64,000 nucleotides of DNA, from the NCBI GenBank assembly GCA_050950025.1, contig JBMNGW010000002.1, positions 59,117 to 123,116 of the forward strand. The letters are read 5' to 3'. The notes beneath the pieces are model-generated. The model was not told the DNA's origin. It was given only the letters and a program-made list of their open reading frames with translations, and did no database searches. A program made the position numbers and the translations under genes. This DNA comes from JBMNGW01 sp050950025. GTDB lineage: Bacteria > Spirochaetota > Spirochaetia > Sphaerochaetales > Sphaerochaetaceae. This document shows positions 42,317-51,165 of the stretch, piece after piece (within the stretch, counting starts at the first letter, position 1; each line of letters opens with the position of its first letter).

Positions 42317-43107
42317 CTCTCTTGCTTTAACACATACCCAATCTCTTCTGAGATTCTTTTTGCGGCAATTTGGACCGATTTGCTTAACCGTTCAAAATCG
42401 TCTTTGTCAATGTAAGACTCAATGTGACCGGTAATACCCACAGCGGCAATAATATTGCCGGTGTGATTCAGTATTGGAGCGGCCATGCAGCCGATTCCTT
42501 TAGCAAACTCTTCAATGTCGACAGCAAAACCGTCACTATAGGCTTTGTCCAATTCAGAGGCATACTCTTGTTTATCAGTGATACTTTGTTTAGTCGATTT
42601 AACAAGCTCTGCCTTTTCAATGCAAAGAGCTCTCTCTTCCGGCGGTAAAAAGGCACACAATACTTTTCCACAAGCACTGACGTTCAAAGGTAAAGCGGTA
42701 TGTAACGGTGCAATAATACTCACCGGGCTACGAGGAAGCGTTTGATCGATGTAAACAACTGAGTTCTTTTGCAGAATGCCAAGCTGACTCGTTTGGTTTG
42801 TCGCATCGGAAAGGCTTCTCATATGCTTTTCGGCGATTCTTCTAAGATCTATTTGCTCGTACACAATCTGGGAGAAACTGAGCAGTTTCATCCCTAAGCT
42901 GTAACTTGCCGAATACCCTTTTTTCTCATTCAAATATCCGCGGTGCAATAATGTTTTCACCAACCGAGACGCTGAGACAATAGGGATAGTAAGCTGCTCG
43001 GACAACTCTTTAATTGTGGCACTTTTGACAGTCGTTAAGTATTCGAGAATATTTAAAGCCCGATCAACTGCGGGATTGTTGTTATTCTCTTTTCCATTTC
43101 CATTCAT
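42313..43107 (-). CDS. IclR-family transcription regulator
   Basis: 264 residues: N-terminal winged helix (residues 12-75, ATIKELSEQLTIPIVSASRLV) and a C-terminal effector domain with the conserved GKVLCAFLPPEE and GIGCMAAPIL segments. IclR proteins usually repress catabolic operons until a small acid or sugar binds. The stop codon overlaps that of the ABC-kinase gene by four bases, tail to tail. The gene ends 67 bases past the start region of nothing else on its strand; it is upstream of dhaL copy B only in map order, not in transcription, since dhaL-B ends before it begins downstream genes. Its likely targets are the dhaKL operons (inference). Confidence 0.85.
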   Translation of the reverse strand: MNGNGKENNNNPAVDRALNILEYLTTVKSATIKELSEQLTIPIVSASRLVKTLLHRGYLNEKKGYSASYSLGMKLLSFSQIVYEQIDLRRIAEKHMRSLSDATNQTSQLGILQKNSVVYIDQTLPRSPVSIIAPLHTALPLNVSACGKVLCAFLPPEERALCIEKAELVKSTKQSITDKQEYASELDKAYSDGFAVDIEEFAKGIGCMAAPILNHTGNIIAAVGITGHIESYIDKDDFERLSKSVQIAAKRISEEIGYVLKQES

Positions 43108-43174
43108 TACATCAACTCCAACTAAACTGCCCGTAACATAGCATGAACCACCTTGTTATGCCTATATTCTGAAG

Positions 43175-43822
43175 CTACTCCTTAATTAACTCTTGTACAG
43201 CCTGGGCAAAACTTTGTAACAGTAAATAGCAACTGGTTGCCCCCGGATCAAGGACTCCTCGTGAGCGTTCTCCCAAACGACTGGCCCGACCTACTTTTGC
43301 CACCATGTCTATCGTAGAGTCTTTACCTTTCTGTGCCGCCTCCACCAAAGAGTCCAAACACTGATTAAGTGGCTTGCCTTCCTTATTACAGCTTCTAAAG
43401 GCCTCCACAGCAGGAAACAGCGTATCTATAAGGGTCTTATCTCCTACTTGAGCATTACCCAGTCCCTGGACCCCTTCCAACCCAGAGACCAACATCTTTT
43501 CAATCACCAAAGCATCTATTTCTGTCTCGCCTTTACTAGCGCGAGCCATTCGGCGAAATAATGTACCATACAACGGGCCCATAGACCCACCTATCTCATC
43601 TACTAAAATCCGACCCAAAATCTGCAGCGATTCACTTAAACCTACATCTTTGCCACTAAGTTCCTTTTGAGCCTTACCAAAGCCTTTGTCCATGTTAATT
43701 CCATGATCCCCATCTCCTATGGCTCCATCAAGCTCACTTAGATACACTTTGTTCTCTGCTATCGTTTGAATTAGTGATTCAACTATGATCTTCCCTTTTG
43801 ACTCTGCAAAGCTGCTACTCAT
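43175..43822 (-). CDS. dhaL: Dihydroxyacetone kinase subunit L (DhaL), copy B
   Basis: 215 residues, the same protein as copy A with one more residue at the end (ELIKE). It has the same aspartate cluster GDGDHG. It is the last gene of the fucose-isomerase-like operon; no terminator with a T-tract is evident in the 67 bases before the IclR gene. The few differences from copy A in this gene are silent. Confidence 0.92.
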   Translation of the reverse strand: MSSSFAESKGKIIVESLIQTIAENKVYLSELDGAIGDGDHGINMDKGFGKAQKELSGKDVGLSESLQILGRILVDEIGGSMGPLYGTLFRRMARASKGETEIDALVIEKMLVSGLEGVQGLGNAQVGDKTLIDTLFPAVEAFRSCNKEGKPLNQCLDSLVEAAQKGKDSTIDMVAKVGRASRLGERSRGVLDPGATSCYLLLQSFAQAVQELIKE

Positions 43823-44837
43823 CTTCTTGCCTCTATCCTTAAAACTGTTTCAAACCAATTGAGTTAGCTTCAAGATCGATTAACTCTTTCAGCTCTTGGT
43901 CAACTTTCATCACCGTCAGTGTCACTCCCATCATTTCCAAACTCGTAAAGTAGTTGCCCACATACGGGCGGTAAACACTCATCCCTGCTTCTGCTAGCAG
44001 CTGCTCTACTTTGCGGTAAAAGATATACAGCTCCATCACCGGCGTTGCTCCAAGACCACTGACTAGAACTACCACTTCATCGCCTGAAGCAAAGGGTAAA
44101 TCGGGTAAAATAGCATCCAAAGACATCTGGGCCATCGTATCGGCACTAACGATATCCTGGACTAAAATCCCAGGCTCTCCATGATGGCCAATACCAAACT
44201 CCATCTTCCCCTCGGCTATGCTAAAGTTGGGCTTGCCCACTGCAGGGATGGTACATGGTGAAAGTCCTATACCTACACTGCGGGTATTATCAATCGCTTT
44301 TTGAGCTGCAGCTATTACTTCATCCAAGCTCCCTCCCAAAGAGGCTTTCGCTCCACCAACTTTCCACATTAAGACTTCTCCGGCTACCCCTCGCCTTTTA
44401 TGACGTTCTTCTTGGGGAGCACTGGGCACATCGTCGTTAGCTACCACAGTCTTTACTTCTATACCATCATCAAGGGCATCTTCCATCGCCATTTTGACGT
44501 TCATATTGTCCCCGGCATAGTTGCCGTACAGCACCGCCACTCCGGCTCCTCCATCGGCTGCTTTAATGGCATCATAAAAAGCTTTGGCACTGGGACTGCT
44601 AAATATCTCACCAACAGCTACGCTGTCAACCATGTTCTTGCCAATGTAACCGCTGAAAGCCGGCTTATGACCGCTGCCACCTCCGGTGACTATTCCCACT
44701 TTCCCCTTCTGTGGCGAGTTAACATATTTAAGCACTCGGGCATTGGAGGTCACTTCCACGATATCTGAGTGCGCTTTCACAAAGCCTTCTAAATATTCTT
44801 CTACGACCAAATTAGGATCATTTATTACTCGTTGCAT
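43192..44837 (-). repeat. dhaK-dhaL cassette, copy B of a 1646-bp duplication
   Basis: Partner of 32860-34505, same strand, about 8.7 kb away. The flanks on both sides are unrelated to those of copy A. Most visible substitutions lie in the 5' half of dhaK. Confidence 0.93.
43839..44837 (-). CDS. dhaK: Dihydroxyacetone kinase subunit K (DhaK), copy B
   Basis: 332 residues, identical by eye to copy A in protein sequence. The start at 44837 follows GGAGGAATTT, a ribosome site different from that of copy A. The upstream gene is an L-fucose/L-arabinose isomerase-like gene, 141 bases away with a hairpin in the gap. So here the ketose should come from an aldose by isomerisation and not from a polyol by oxidation. 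Confidence 0.92.
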   Translation of the reverse strand: MQRVINDPNLVVEEYLEGFVKAHSDIVEVTSNARVLKYVNSPQKGKVGIVTGGGSGHKPAFSGYIGKNMVDSVAVGEIFSSPSAKAFYDAIKAADGGAGVAVLYGNYAGDNMNVKMAMEDALDDGIEVKTVVANDDVPSAPQEERHKRRGVAGEVLMWKVGGAKASLGGSLDEVIAAAQKAIDNTRSVGIGLSPCTIPAVGKPNFSIAEGKMEFGIGHHGEPGILVQDIVSADTMAQMSLDAILPDLPFASGDEVVVLVSGLGATPVMELYIFYRKVEQLLAEAGMSVYRPYVGNYFTSLEMMGVTLTVMKVDQELKELIDLEANSIGLKQF

Positions 44838-44886
44838 AAATTCCTCCATTGTATCGATTATTCTTGTAGCTATCGTTTACATGGCA

Positions 44887-44912
44887 GGAGCCGATGCTCC
44901 TGCATCGACTCC
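44887..44912 (-). terminator. Hairpin between the isomerase gene and dhaK copy B
   Basis: GGAGCCGATGC (44887-44897), loop TCCT, GCATCGACTCC (44902-44912): 11-bp stem with one mismatch. No T-tract on the minus strand. The GCATCG core also occurs in the hairpin at 35351 ahead of the other dhaK operon segment. Confidence 0.65.
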
Positions 44913-44978
44913 ATGATAACACATAGATGACAGTACTTTTGGATATTGCTTTTAATATTAAGAACAACCTCAAACCTT

Positions 44979-46388
44979 CTAACTTAGAATATCGACTTCG
45001 ATATCGAGCATCTGACAAATGTTTTTCAGATTTTCAATGTGATCTCCATACACAGCGTGACAGTGGTTGGCATCAAATTTGTCCAAGAAGATGTTGTGAT
45101 CAAACGGTAGCTTGGCAAACACATGGGGCCACTCTTCCGTAGTCTCCTTCATCACCTCCACAGGCAATTCAACAAACTCTGCGTTAAACATTACCATCCG
45201 ATACTTGCCCTCTCTGCGGCACAAACGGGCAACAGTGGCACCTCCTGCCTTAGTCATTAAATTAACGTGGGCTCCACCGCCGGAATAGATGCTCAAAGCT
45301 GGATACAGCGTTACTTTTTTCAAGTTTTCTCTAAAATCATCACTGGCTGCTGCATAATAGGTCGACTGTGATCCGCAGTTACAGAAAACCATCACATTGT
45401 GCTTGGCATCCCAGTGGCGGACATCCATGAAGACTACCGGTTTGTTAGTAAGAAGCTTTAACATCTGCATCGTTAACGCTGCATCAGAGTCGGCTTCACA
45501 GGCAAACACAACCGGCTCTTTAGGACCGTCCCAGTCGTATGGATCGTTCAAAAAAGCAGCACTCATGCACTCGGTGCAATGGTGGCGACTCATCTCGTAG
45601 TGGCATTTGACTCCGATAAAGTCGTACTCTTTTTCTTTGACGATGCGCTTGGTTGCTTCATAGTGGCGAATCTGGGTTTTAAGTTTTTCGGGAGTCAACT
45701 GTTTACCGTCATACTTGATTTCTTTGACATGGTCACTAAGCCATTTGAAAGCTTTTTCAACTGTGGCATCATCGACTTCTTCGGCAAGGCGGACAATTTC
45801 TGACTGATCGAGATGATCGACATCAACACCGAACATCGACTGCCAGTCCTGCATGCTCACTGTCGAGCTGTACATCCCTAGGCTTCTGCCGCCGATAAGG
45901 CCATAGGTAGAACCTTTAAGGGAACTGACCACATGGGCTGCTTTAGCAAAATTGATGTACTTGTCGGCTACTTCTTTGTCCTTGATGTCACCGGCTACTC
46001 TAAAGTGGGTCATCCCCAGCTGGTTCAAAGCACCGCCGCTGGCCAGCATTGAAACCATTCCCGGCCAATCGGGGTTAAGGTTTGCCGCAAGCAGTACCGG
46101 GCAGTTAAGATTTTGGGCCGATACGACAGTAAAGTTGGGGAAGCTAAAAACTCCATAGGAGAAAATAACTCCATCAACTTTTTGGGACACCATCTCCAAA
46201 GCCATATCTTTGGCTGTTGTCACCGAGTGAACAAGATCGGAAGCTTCTACAATATCGACTCTGCCATCTTTTTTCAGATAAGAGACAATGGAGTCGAGTT
46301 GAGCCTGGACAAAGTCCTTTAAATCAGCGTGAACTTCGGGCTCTCCATCTGAAAACCCTATAATCCCGAGCAATGGTTTTTTTGGCAT
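44979..46388 (-). CDS. L-fucose/L-arabinose isomerase family protein
   Basis: 469 residues. The three-domain pattern of FucI/AraA-type isomerases is seen: an N-terminal substrate domain, FSYGVFSFPN and LLAANLNPDWPG in the middle, and metal-site residues in ACEADSDAALTM (Glu, Asp) and a final NHCHAVYGDH (His). It converts an aldose to a ketose with Mn2+. True L-fucose isomerases are about 590 residues, so this is a shorter subfamily with unknown substrate. Given dhaKL downstream, a small (C3-C5) aldose is a reasonable guess. GAGGAG precedes the ATG. Confidence 0.8.
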   Translation of the reverse strand: MPKKPLLGIIGFSDGEPEVHADLKDFVQAQLDSIVSYLKKDGRVDIVEASDLVHSVTTAKDMALEMVSQKVDGVIFSYGVFSFPNFTVVSAQNLNCPVLLAANLNPDWPGMVSMLASGGALNQLGMTHFRVAGDIKDKEVADKYINFAKAAHVVSSLKGSTYGLIGGRSLGMYSSTVSMQDWQSMFGVDVDHLDQSEIVRLAEEVDDATVEKAFKWLSDHVKEIKYDGKQLTPEKLKTQIRHYEATKRIVKEKEYDFIGVKCHYEMSRHHCTECMSAAFLNDPYDWDGPKEPVVFACEADSDAALTMQMLKLLTNKPVVFMDVRHWDAKHNVMVFCNCGSQSTYYAAASDDFRENLKKVTLYPALSIYSGGGAHVNLMTKAGGATVARLCRREGKYRMVMFNAEFVELPVEVMKETTEEWPHVFAKLPFDHNIFLDKFDANHCHAVYGDHIENLKNICQMLDIEVDILS

Positions 46389-46405
46389 AATTCTCCTCTC
46401 AAATA

Positions 46406-46417
46406 TTCATATATGAA
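46406..46417. promoter_or_regulatory. Palindrome upstream of the isomerase-dhaKL operon
   Basis: TTCATATATGAA, a perfect 12-base dyad 18 bases before the start codon of the isomerase gene. It could be the operator for the GntR protein encoded just upstream (46598-47302). The rest of the 209-base gap 46389-46597 shows no gene. Confidence 0.5.
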
Positions 46418-46597
46418 ATTACATTTACACTAATGATTGTAGGACACCCCTTCCAAGATGTCAAACAAAAGTTTGTTTTCAGGGGAGAGACTGCAGTCGT
46501 TTATCGCCCATTTTTCCTAGAAGAAATCAAGCATGAAAGAGGGTCTTATCGTATGGGTTTTAAATAATGTATGGTACGGATTGTCTTTTTTGTTGCC

Positions 46598-47302
46598 CTA
46601 CTCCTCAGTCATAATCAGTTGCCAGTAGGAGGCTTCCACATGTTCTCTCATATGAGCCGATGCTAAATTGGCATCTCGTTGCTTAAGGGCGTCAACAATC
46701 TTACGGTGCCAAGAAATACCATCGTCATTGCCTGCCGGGCGTAATTCAATACGCTTGCGCATAAACTGATAAAGAAGGTCGTTAATTGATTCGACAAAAA
46801 AGACCAGCAGCTCATTTTTTGAAATCTTGGCAATGGCTGTGTGAAATTCACAATCTTTTTCGACTCTGGTGTGAAGATCGCCTTTGTGTTCAATCATTTG
46901 GGCAAGAATCTGTTCCAAGGTTTCAATATCTTCATCGGTTATCATTTCACAAGCCAGCTCGCATGTGGCACTTTCAATAATGGCCCGCACCACGGTGATA
47001 TCCCAATCACTGAGATTATTGAACCTAATAAGCCGGCTCATAGCTTGCATCATTGTTGAGCTGGAAGGACTGGTAATATAAGCTCCGTCTCCGGCTCTCA
47101 TTTTTACCAAGCCTCTTTCTCGCAGCAATTTCAAAGCTTCTCGCACCACCGTGCGGCTGACTTGAAAGCGCTTGGTTAATTCAAATTCGGTGGGAAGACG
47201 CTGTGATTCATAACCGGTAGTTAAAATCATCTCTTCCAAGGAGTCGGCAATGGCCTCATAGAGGGTATGTTTTGTTTTAATTGGCTGGATGTCCCACTCC
47301 AT
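46598..47302 (-). CDS. GntR-family transcription regulator, FCD (FadR) subfamily
   Basis: 234 residues. The winged helix has RLPTEFELTKRFQVSRTVVREALKLL, the classic GntR pattern with RLPTE and SRTVVREA, and the FCD domain has a metal site pattern (DCEFHTAI, SWHRKI, REHVEAS). It lies upstream of the isomerase-dhaKL operon on the same strand, 209 bases ahead, and downstream of the DapA-like gene's terminator. The likely inducer is a sugar acid or phosphosugar of that pathway. Confidence 0.88.
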   Translation of the reverse strand: MEWDIQPIKTKHTLYEAIADSLEEMILTTGYESQRLPTEFELTKRFQVSRTVVREALKLLRERGLVKMRAGDGAYITSPSSSTMMQAMSRLIRFNNLSDWDITVVRAIIESATCELACEMITDEDIETLEQILAQMIEHKGDLHTRVEKDCEFHTAIAKISKNELLVFFVESINDLLYQFMRKRIELRPAGNDDGISWHRKIVDALKQRDANLASAHMREHVEASYWQLIMTEE

Positions 47303-47354
47303 GTGAATGTGCCTCCCTAATATGATTTGCCCGATTATACCACAAAAAGGATTT

Positions 47355-47379
47355 CTCTGGCGCTTTGATGGCGCCAGAG
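47355..47379 (-). terminator. Terminator of the TTT-aldolase operon
   Basis: CTCTGGCGC (47355-47363), 7-base loop, GCGCCAGAG (47371-47379): perfect 9-bp stem eight bases after the DapA-like stop. On the minus strand a TTTTTG run follows after six bases. Confidence 0.8.
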
Positions 47380-47386
47380 TCCTCTT

Positions 47387-48292
47387 TTAATGAGTGTATC
47401 CGTAGCGCTTGTCGAAGGCACCAAGTTCTTCTAAAAATGGCTTTTTCTCTTCAGCAGTTAAATCAAGGGCAGGGGCTCTCATATACGAAGAGCCAATACC
47501 GTGGAAAGCCAAAGCTGCTTTGAAATAGGCCATATTAGCTCCTGCTTTGACAATTTCAGCCAATTCAGTAGCCCGCTTTTGCGCTTCCATCGCTGCTTGC
47601 AAATCGCCTTGAACAAAAGCTTCGTAGGTTTGTACAAAGGCATCGGGGCCGCATTGGGAGCACCCAGAGACTGTTCCGACGCACCCCATCGTTAAACCAG
47701 CCAAGAAAAGCCGGTCGGGACCAACCACAACATCAAAATTTCCGTTGTTACATTTCAGATAATCTTTCATTTGCATCACATTCGAGCCGCTGTATTTAAT
47801 CCCCACCACGTTCTTAGCTTTTTCTAAAATCAAATCTACCACATGCGGAAGAATATCATTGGCGGCACATTGGGGAATACTGTACAGATACACCGGGTAA
47901 TCTTGAGGCACAGCAGAGGCCACATCGGCATAGTATTGAACCATTTCCCGCTCATTGACCCCAAAGAATTGAGGAGTGACCACACCGATTCCATCGGCAC
48001 CCGCCTCGTAGGCGTGTTTGGCCAATTCAATGGCCTCCTTGGTCGTGGGAGCTCCGACTTGGATAAATACATCGATAGCTCCTTTGGCAGCGGCAACCAC
48101 TTCACTGGCCACTACTTTGCGCTCCTCTAAACTCATTTTCAGCATTTCACCGGTTGTTCCGTTGGGATACACGCTGTGTACACCTTTAGCTGCCAAATAA
48201 CCGACTAAACGATGAAGCATTTCAAGATCGATTTGATCCGATTTAGTAAATGGGGTAATAATTGGGGTAATCACCCCTTTCATCTTTTTCAC
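47387..48292 (-). CDS. Dihydrodipicolinate synthase/N-acetylneuraminate lyase family aldolase
   Basis: 301 residues. NGTTGEM near residue 44, YLYSIPQ with the catalytic Tyr near 133 and VVGIKYSGSN with the Schiff-base Lys near 163 define the family. Real DapA proteins carry a lysine-pathway context; here the neighbours are a TTT importer and an HpaI-type aldolase, so a 2-keto-3-deoxy sugar-acid aldolase or dehydratase is more likely. It is the last gene of the operon and starts 12 bases after the aldolase stop. Confidence 0.85.
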   Translation of the reverse strand: MKKMKGVITPIITPFTKSDQIDLEMLHRLVGYLAAKGVHSVYPNGTTGEMLKMSLEERKVVASEVVAAAKGAIDVFIQVGAPTTKEAIELAKHAYEAGADGIGVVTPQFFGVNEREMVQYYADVASAVPQDYPVYLYSIPQCAANDILPHVVDLILEKAKNVVGIKYSGSNVMQMKDYLKCNNGNFDVVVGPDRLFLAGLTMGCVGTVSGCSQCGPDAFVQTYEAFVQGDLQAAMEAQKRATELAEIVKAGANMAYFKAALAFHGIGSSYMRAPALDLTAEEKKPFLEELGAFDKRYGYTH

Positions 48293-48304
48293 GCTTCTCT
48301 CCTT

Positions 48305-49072
48305 CTAATCTAAGGTCTGTAAAATTGAATAGACCCGCTTGGCCCCCGATACAATATGCATATAGTCGGTGCCGGCACTTACCATGTTAATGCCCATATC
48401 ATGCCACCCTTTAATAACATCGGCGCTTGTTGAGCCAAAAGAGACTCCGATGCTTTTGTTGGCTTTTTGGAGAATATCAATTGCTTTTTTAAGTAAGTCT
48501 TGCGTCCGTTTGCCCTCAACGTTGTTCAACTCTCCGATTGAGCCCGACAAATCGCACGGCCCAAAAATGAAGCAATCTACCCAAGGGTTTTTTACCATCT
48601 GTGGCAAATTCTCCACCGCCTTAGCCGATTCGATTTGCACACAACGAACCATATCAAGACTCTCTTTGTTGATAAACTCATCAGCAGAGCTCAACCCATA
48701 TTTGACGGCTCTCACCGGACCAAAGCCTCTGGTTCCATGCGGCGGATACAATGTGCTTTTCATAGCAGCATCAAGTTCCTCGGCAGTGTTAATAACGGGG
48801 AAAATAATACCGTCGGGTCCCATCTCCAGCACCCGCTTGGCCAAAATCGGATCGTTCCACGGAATGCGTACCAACGAATGGGTACCCCCGGCTTTAGCTG
48901 CAATCAAATGAGTCTGAAGTGTATAATAATCGAGGGCCGAATGCTCTGTGTCGATCCAAATGAAATCAAAGCCAACTAAGGCGCACATTTCGGTCACACT
49001 GGCATCAGAGAGGGTGGTATGCATCCCCTTAATCAATTCCCTGTTGGTAAACTTTGCTTTAAATGAATTCAT
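48305..49072 (-). CDS. HpcH/HpaI-family class II aldolase
   Basis: 255 residues. GFDFIWIDTEHSALD (Asp and the catalytic His), RIPWND, PPHGTRGFGPVRA, VQIESAKAVEN (metal Glu) and FGPCDLSGSIG (metal Asp) match 2-keto-3-deoxy-L-rhamnonate and 2,4-dihydroxyhept-2-enedioate aldolases. It probably splits a 2-keto-3-deoxy acid to pyruvate and an aldehyde. It overlaps the tctA stop by four bases, so uptake and cleavage are coupled. Confidence 0.87.
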   Translation of the reverse strand: MNSFKAKFTNRELIKGMHTTLSDASVTEMCALVGFDFIWIDTEHSALDYYTLQTHLIAAKAGGTHSLVRIPWNDPILAKRVLEMGPDGIIFPVINTAEELDAAMKSTLYPPHGTRGFGPVRAVKYGLSSADEFINKESLDMVRCVQIESAKAVENLPQMVKNPWVDCFIFGPCDLSGSIGELNNVEGKRTQDLLKKAIDILQKANKSIGVSFGSTSADVIKGWHDMGINMVSAGTDYMHIVSGAKRVYSILQTLD

Positions 49073-50618
49073 GATTTGTCTCCCGAACCGTTGAGTTTCA
49101 ATTTTTTGCCTAAGCCGGAAAATAATTTTTGGCCAAAGAGTGAAAGGACAATAAGAATAATGAGAACCAGCGAAATGGGGCGCACAAAGAATGTCGAAAA
49201 GGTTCCCGGCGGCAGCATCATCGAGCGGATGAAGTTAGCTTCAACCATCCGTCCCAAAATAAGAGCCAGAACAACCGGACCGGTGGGGAAATCGGCCTGA
49301 GCCATCAAAAAGCCAAATAATCCGGCAACAAAGCAGACAAAAACGTCAAAGGTGCTGTTTTGAATGGCATAGGAACCCACCAAGGAGAACAAAACGATTG
49401 TGGTGCTAATCCAAGAACGCGGTAAGCTGGTAAACTTAGCAAAAAGGCGGGAGCTAAGATTTCCCATAAATAAAATCATGATGTTACAAATAAACATCAA
49501 CAGGAAAATGATAAGTACCATATCGGGCTTTTCTTTAAACAACAGTGGCCCGGGGGTATAGTTGTACATCATCAAAGCACCGATCAGAATAGCCGTAACC
49601 GAGTCTCCGGGAATCCCCAATGTGAGCATCGTTGTCATAGCTCCGCCAATACAGGCGTTGTTGGCAACACAGGTGACCGCCAGTCCCTCTTTGGAGCCTT
49701 CTCCGTATTGATCTTTCTCCTTGGAGAAGTTTTTTGTTTGAGTCCAACTGACAATGGCGGCAATATCTCCACCGGTACCGGGGATTGCTCCGACCAATAC
49801 GCTCAGACCTCCTGTCAATAAAAAGGCCCATTTGGTTGCCCAAACCTCTTTGAATGTCATCCTTTTGGGAGCAGAGGGGTCTTCTTTGGCAAAATCAGAA
49901 AAGCTCATCTTTTTGCGCTGTTCATATTTGACACTGCGATCGGGCAGCGGCGAATCGAGCAATTGCTTCAGTGCCCTCCAATACCAAATAATCCAATCAT
50001 AATGGGAACAAAGGAAAAACCGTCTAATAGGAGAAATTGGCCGAAGGTATAACGCTTAACTCCATGCATCGGATCCATACCGACCATTGCCAATCCCAAC
50101 CCGATAAAGCCAACCATAATTCCTTTGGCAACACTTTTACCTGAAACGGCCACCATCATCGACAGTCCAAAAAGGGCCACCATCGCATATTCTGGCGGTC
50201 CAAAGCGCAAAGCAAAACGGGCGATGGGAAAGGAGGCAACACTCAGAACAAGGACGCCAAAAATTCCGCCCATCACTGAATATACAGTATTAATCCACAG
50301 CGCCAGTGTCGGTTGTCCCTTCTTGGAGATTTTCACTCCGTCAAACACTGAGGCAATGGAGGCAGGAGTACCCGGAATTCCTAACAGGATTGCCGAAATC
50401 CCTCCGGCATAGATTGCCGAGTTGTAGATACCAAAGAGCATCCCCAACCCTGCTTTCGGCTCAACCCAAAATGTTAGGGGAAGCAAAATGGCCACTCCCA
50501 TGGTCGCCGACAGTCCGGGCATTGCCCCGATGAACATTCCCAAAGCGACACCGATAAAGGTGTACAACAATACCATGGGGCTCAACACTGACGGTAGGAC
50601 TGAAATAAACAACTCCAT
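49069..50618 (-). pseudogene. TTT transporter large subunit (TctA family), one frameshift
   Basis: The first 216 codons (50618 to about 49975) hold GAMPGLSATMGVA and GGISAILLGIPGTPAS; after ...GLFGIGG the frame ends in TGA. The other half continues in another frame from ALKQLLDSP with GAIPGTGGDIAAI and IGGAMTTMLTLGIPGD to the end. One base appears to be missing near 49973-49980 (GGAGGGCAC on the minus strand). Repaired, it would be about 515 residues, a normal TctA. All other genes of this operon are intact, which favours a read error or a very recent mutation. Confidence 0.85.
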
Positions 50619-50627
50619 AACACCCTC

Positions 50628-51083
50628 CTACCACAACCGTACTTTTAATAAGTAGGTAAATAATGCATAGATGAATATCACCAAAGAAATGGTGAATATC
50701 ACACTTTTGTGCCATTTCACTTCATCGCTGATTAGAAGTGTAACGGGAATAAACACAATAATCGAATTCAAAAGAAAATGACCGATGTGAAAATGCCACA
50801 ACAAAGCGTAAGCCAACATCAGAGCAATCACTTGGCCCACTTGGACTACTTTGCCCATACTGTAGTGCGTTTGTTGCTCAGCTTCGGCCTTAGCGTGTTT
50901 TTTCTGCCGTAAGTAGATGATTAGATTATAGATTCCCAAACCTATGAGCACTATGGCAATAATGATGGGGAAAAATGAGGCACTGGGGACGTTTGGCTTG
51001 TTTGAGGGGGGAAAATTTCTGGCAAAAAAGAGCAAAAAAAGCCCTAAAAAGATGCTCACCCCATTCATAATTAGATTAGACAT
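50628..51083 (-). CDS. TTT transporter small membrane subunit (TctB family)
   Basis: 151 residues with four hydrophobic segments (about 5-20, 32-52, 75-95, 100-145), the normal TctB size and topology. The start follows GGAGAATTG and lies between the tctC and tctA genes. A hairpin separates it from tctC. Function: small membrane part of the acid importer, role in transport unclear in the family. Confidence 0.85.
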   Translation of the reverse strand: MSNLIMNGVSIFLGLFLLFFARNFPPSNKPNVPSASFFPIIIAIVLIGLGIYNLIIYLRQKKHAKAEAEQQTHYSMGKVVQVGQVIALMLAYALLWHFHIGHFLLNSIIVFIPVTLLISDEVKWHKSVIFTISLVIFIYALFTYLLKVRLW

Positions 51084-51113
51084 TGGTCAATTCTCCTCTG
51101 TCGTACTTGAAAA

Positions 51114-51142
51114 GTGCTCCCCCTGAGACTCAGGGGAAGCAC
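51114..51142 (-). terminator. Intercistronic hairpin between tctC and tctB of the second TTT operon
   Basis: GTGCT-c-CCCCTGAG, one base, CTCAGGGG-a-AGCAC: a 13-bp stem with one mismatch, followed by TTTTC on the minus strand. Likely a partial terminator or mRNA-end protector that raises binding-protein output; compare 28111-28130. Confidence 0.75.
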
Positions 51143-51165
51143 ATGTGGTTGCAAAAGGTGCTCTC

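Noticed and set aside
48369..48911. A 180-codon open frame antisense to the HpaI-type aldolase gene
   Set aside because: Shadow of a clearly conserved gene; no start signal.
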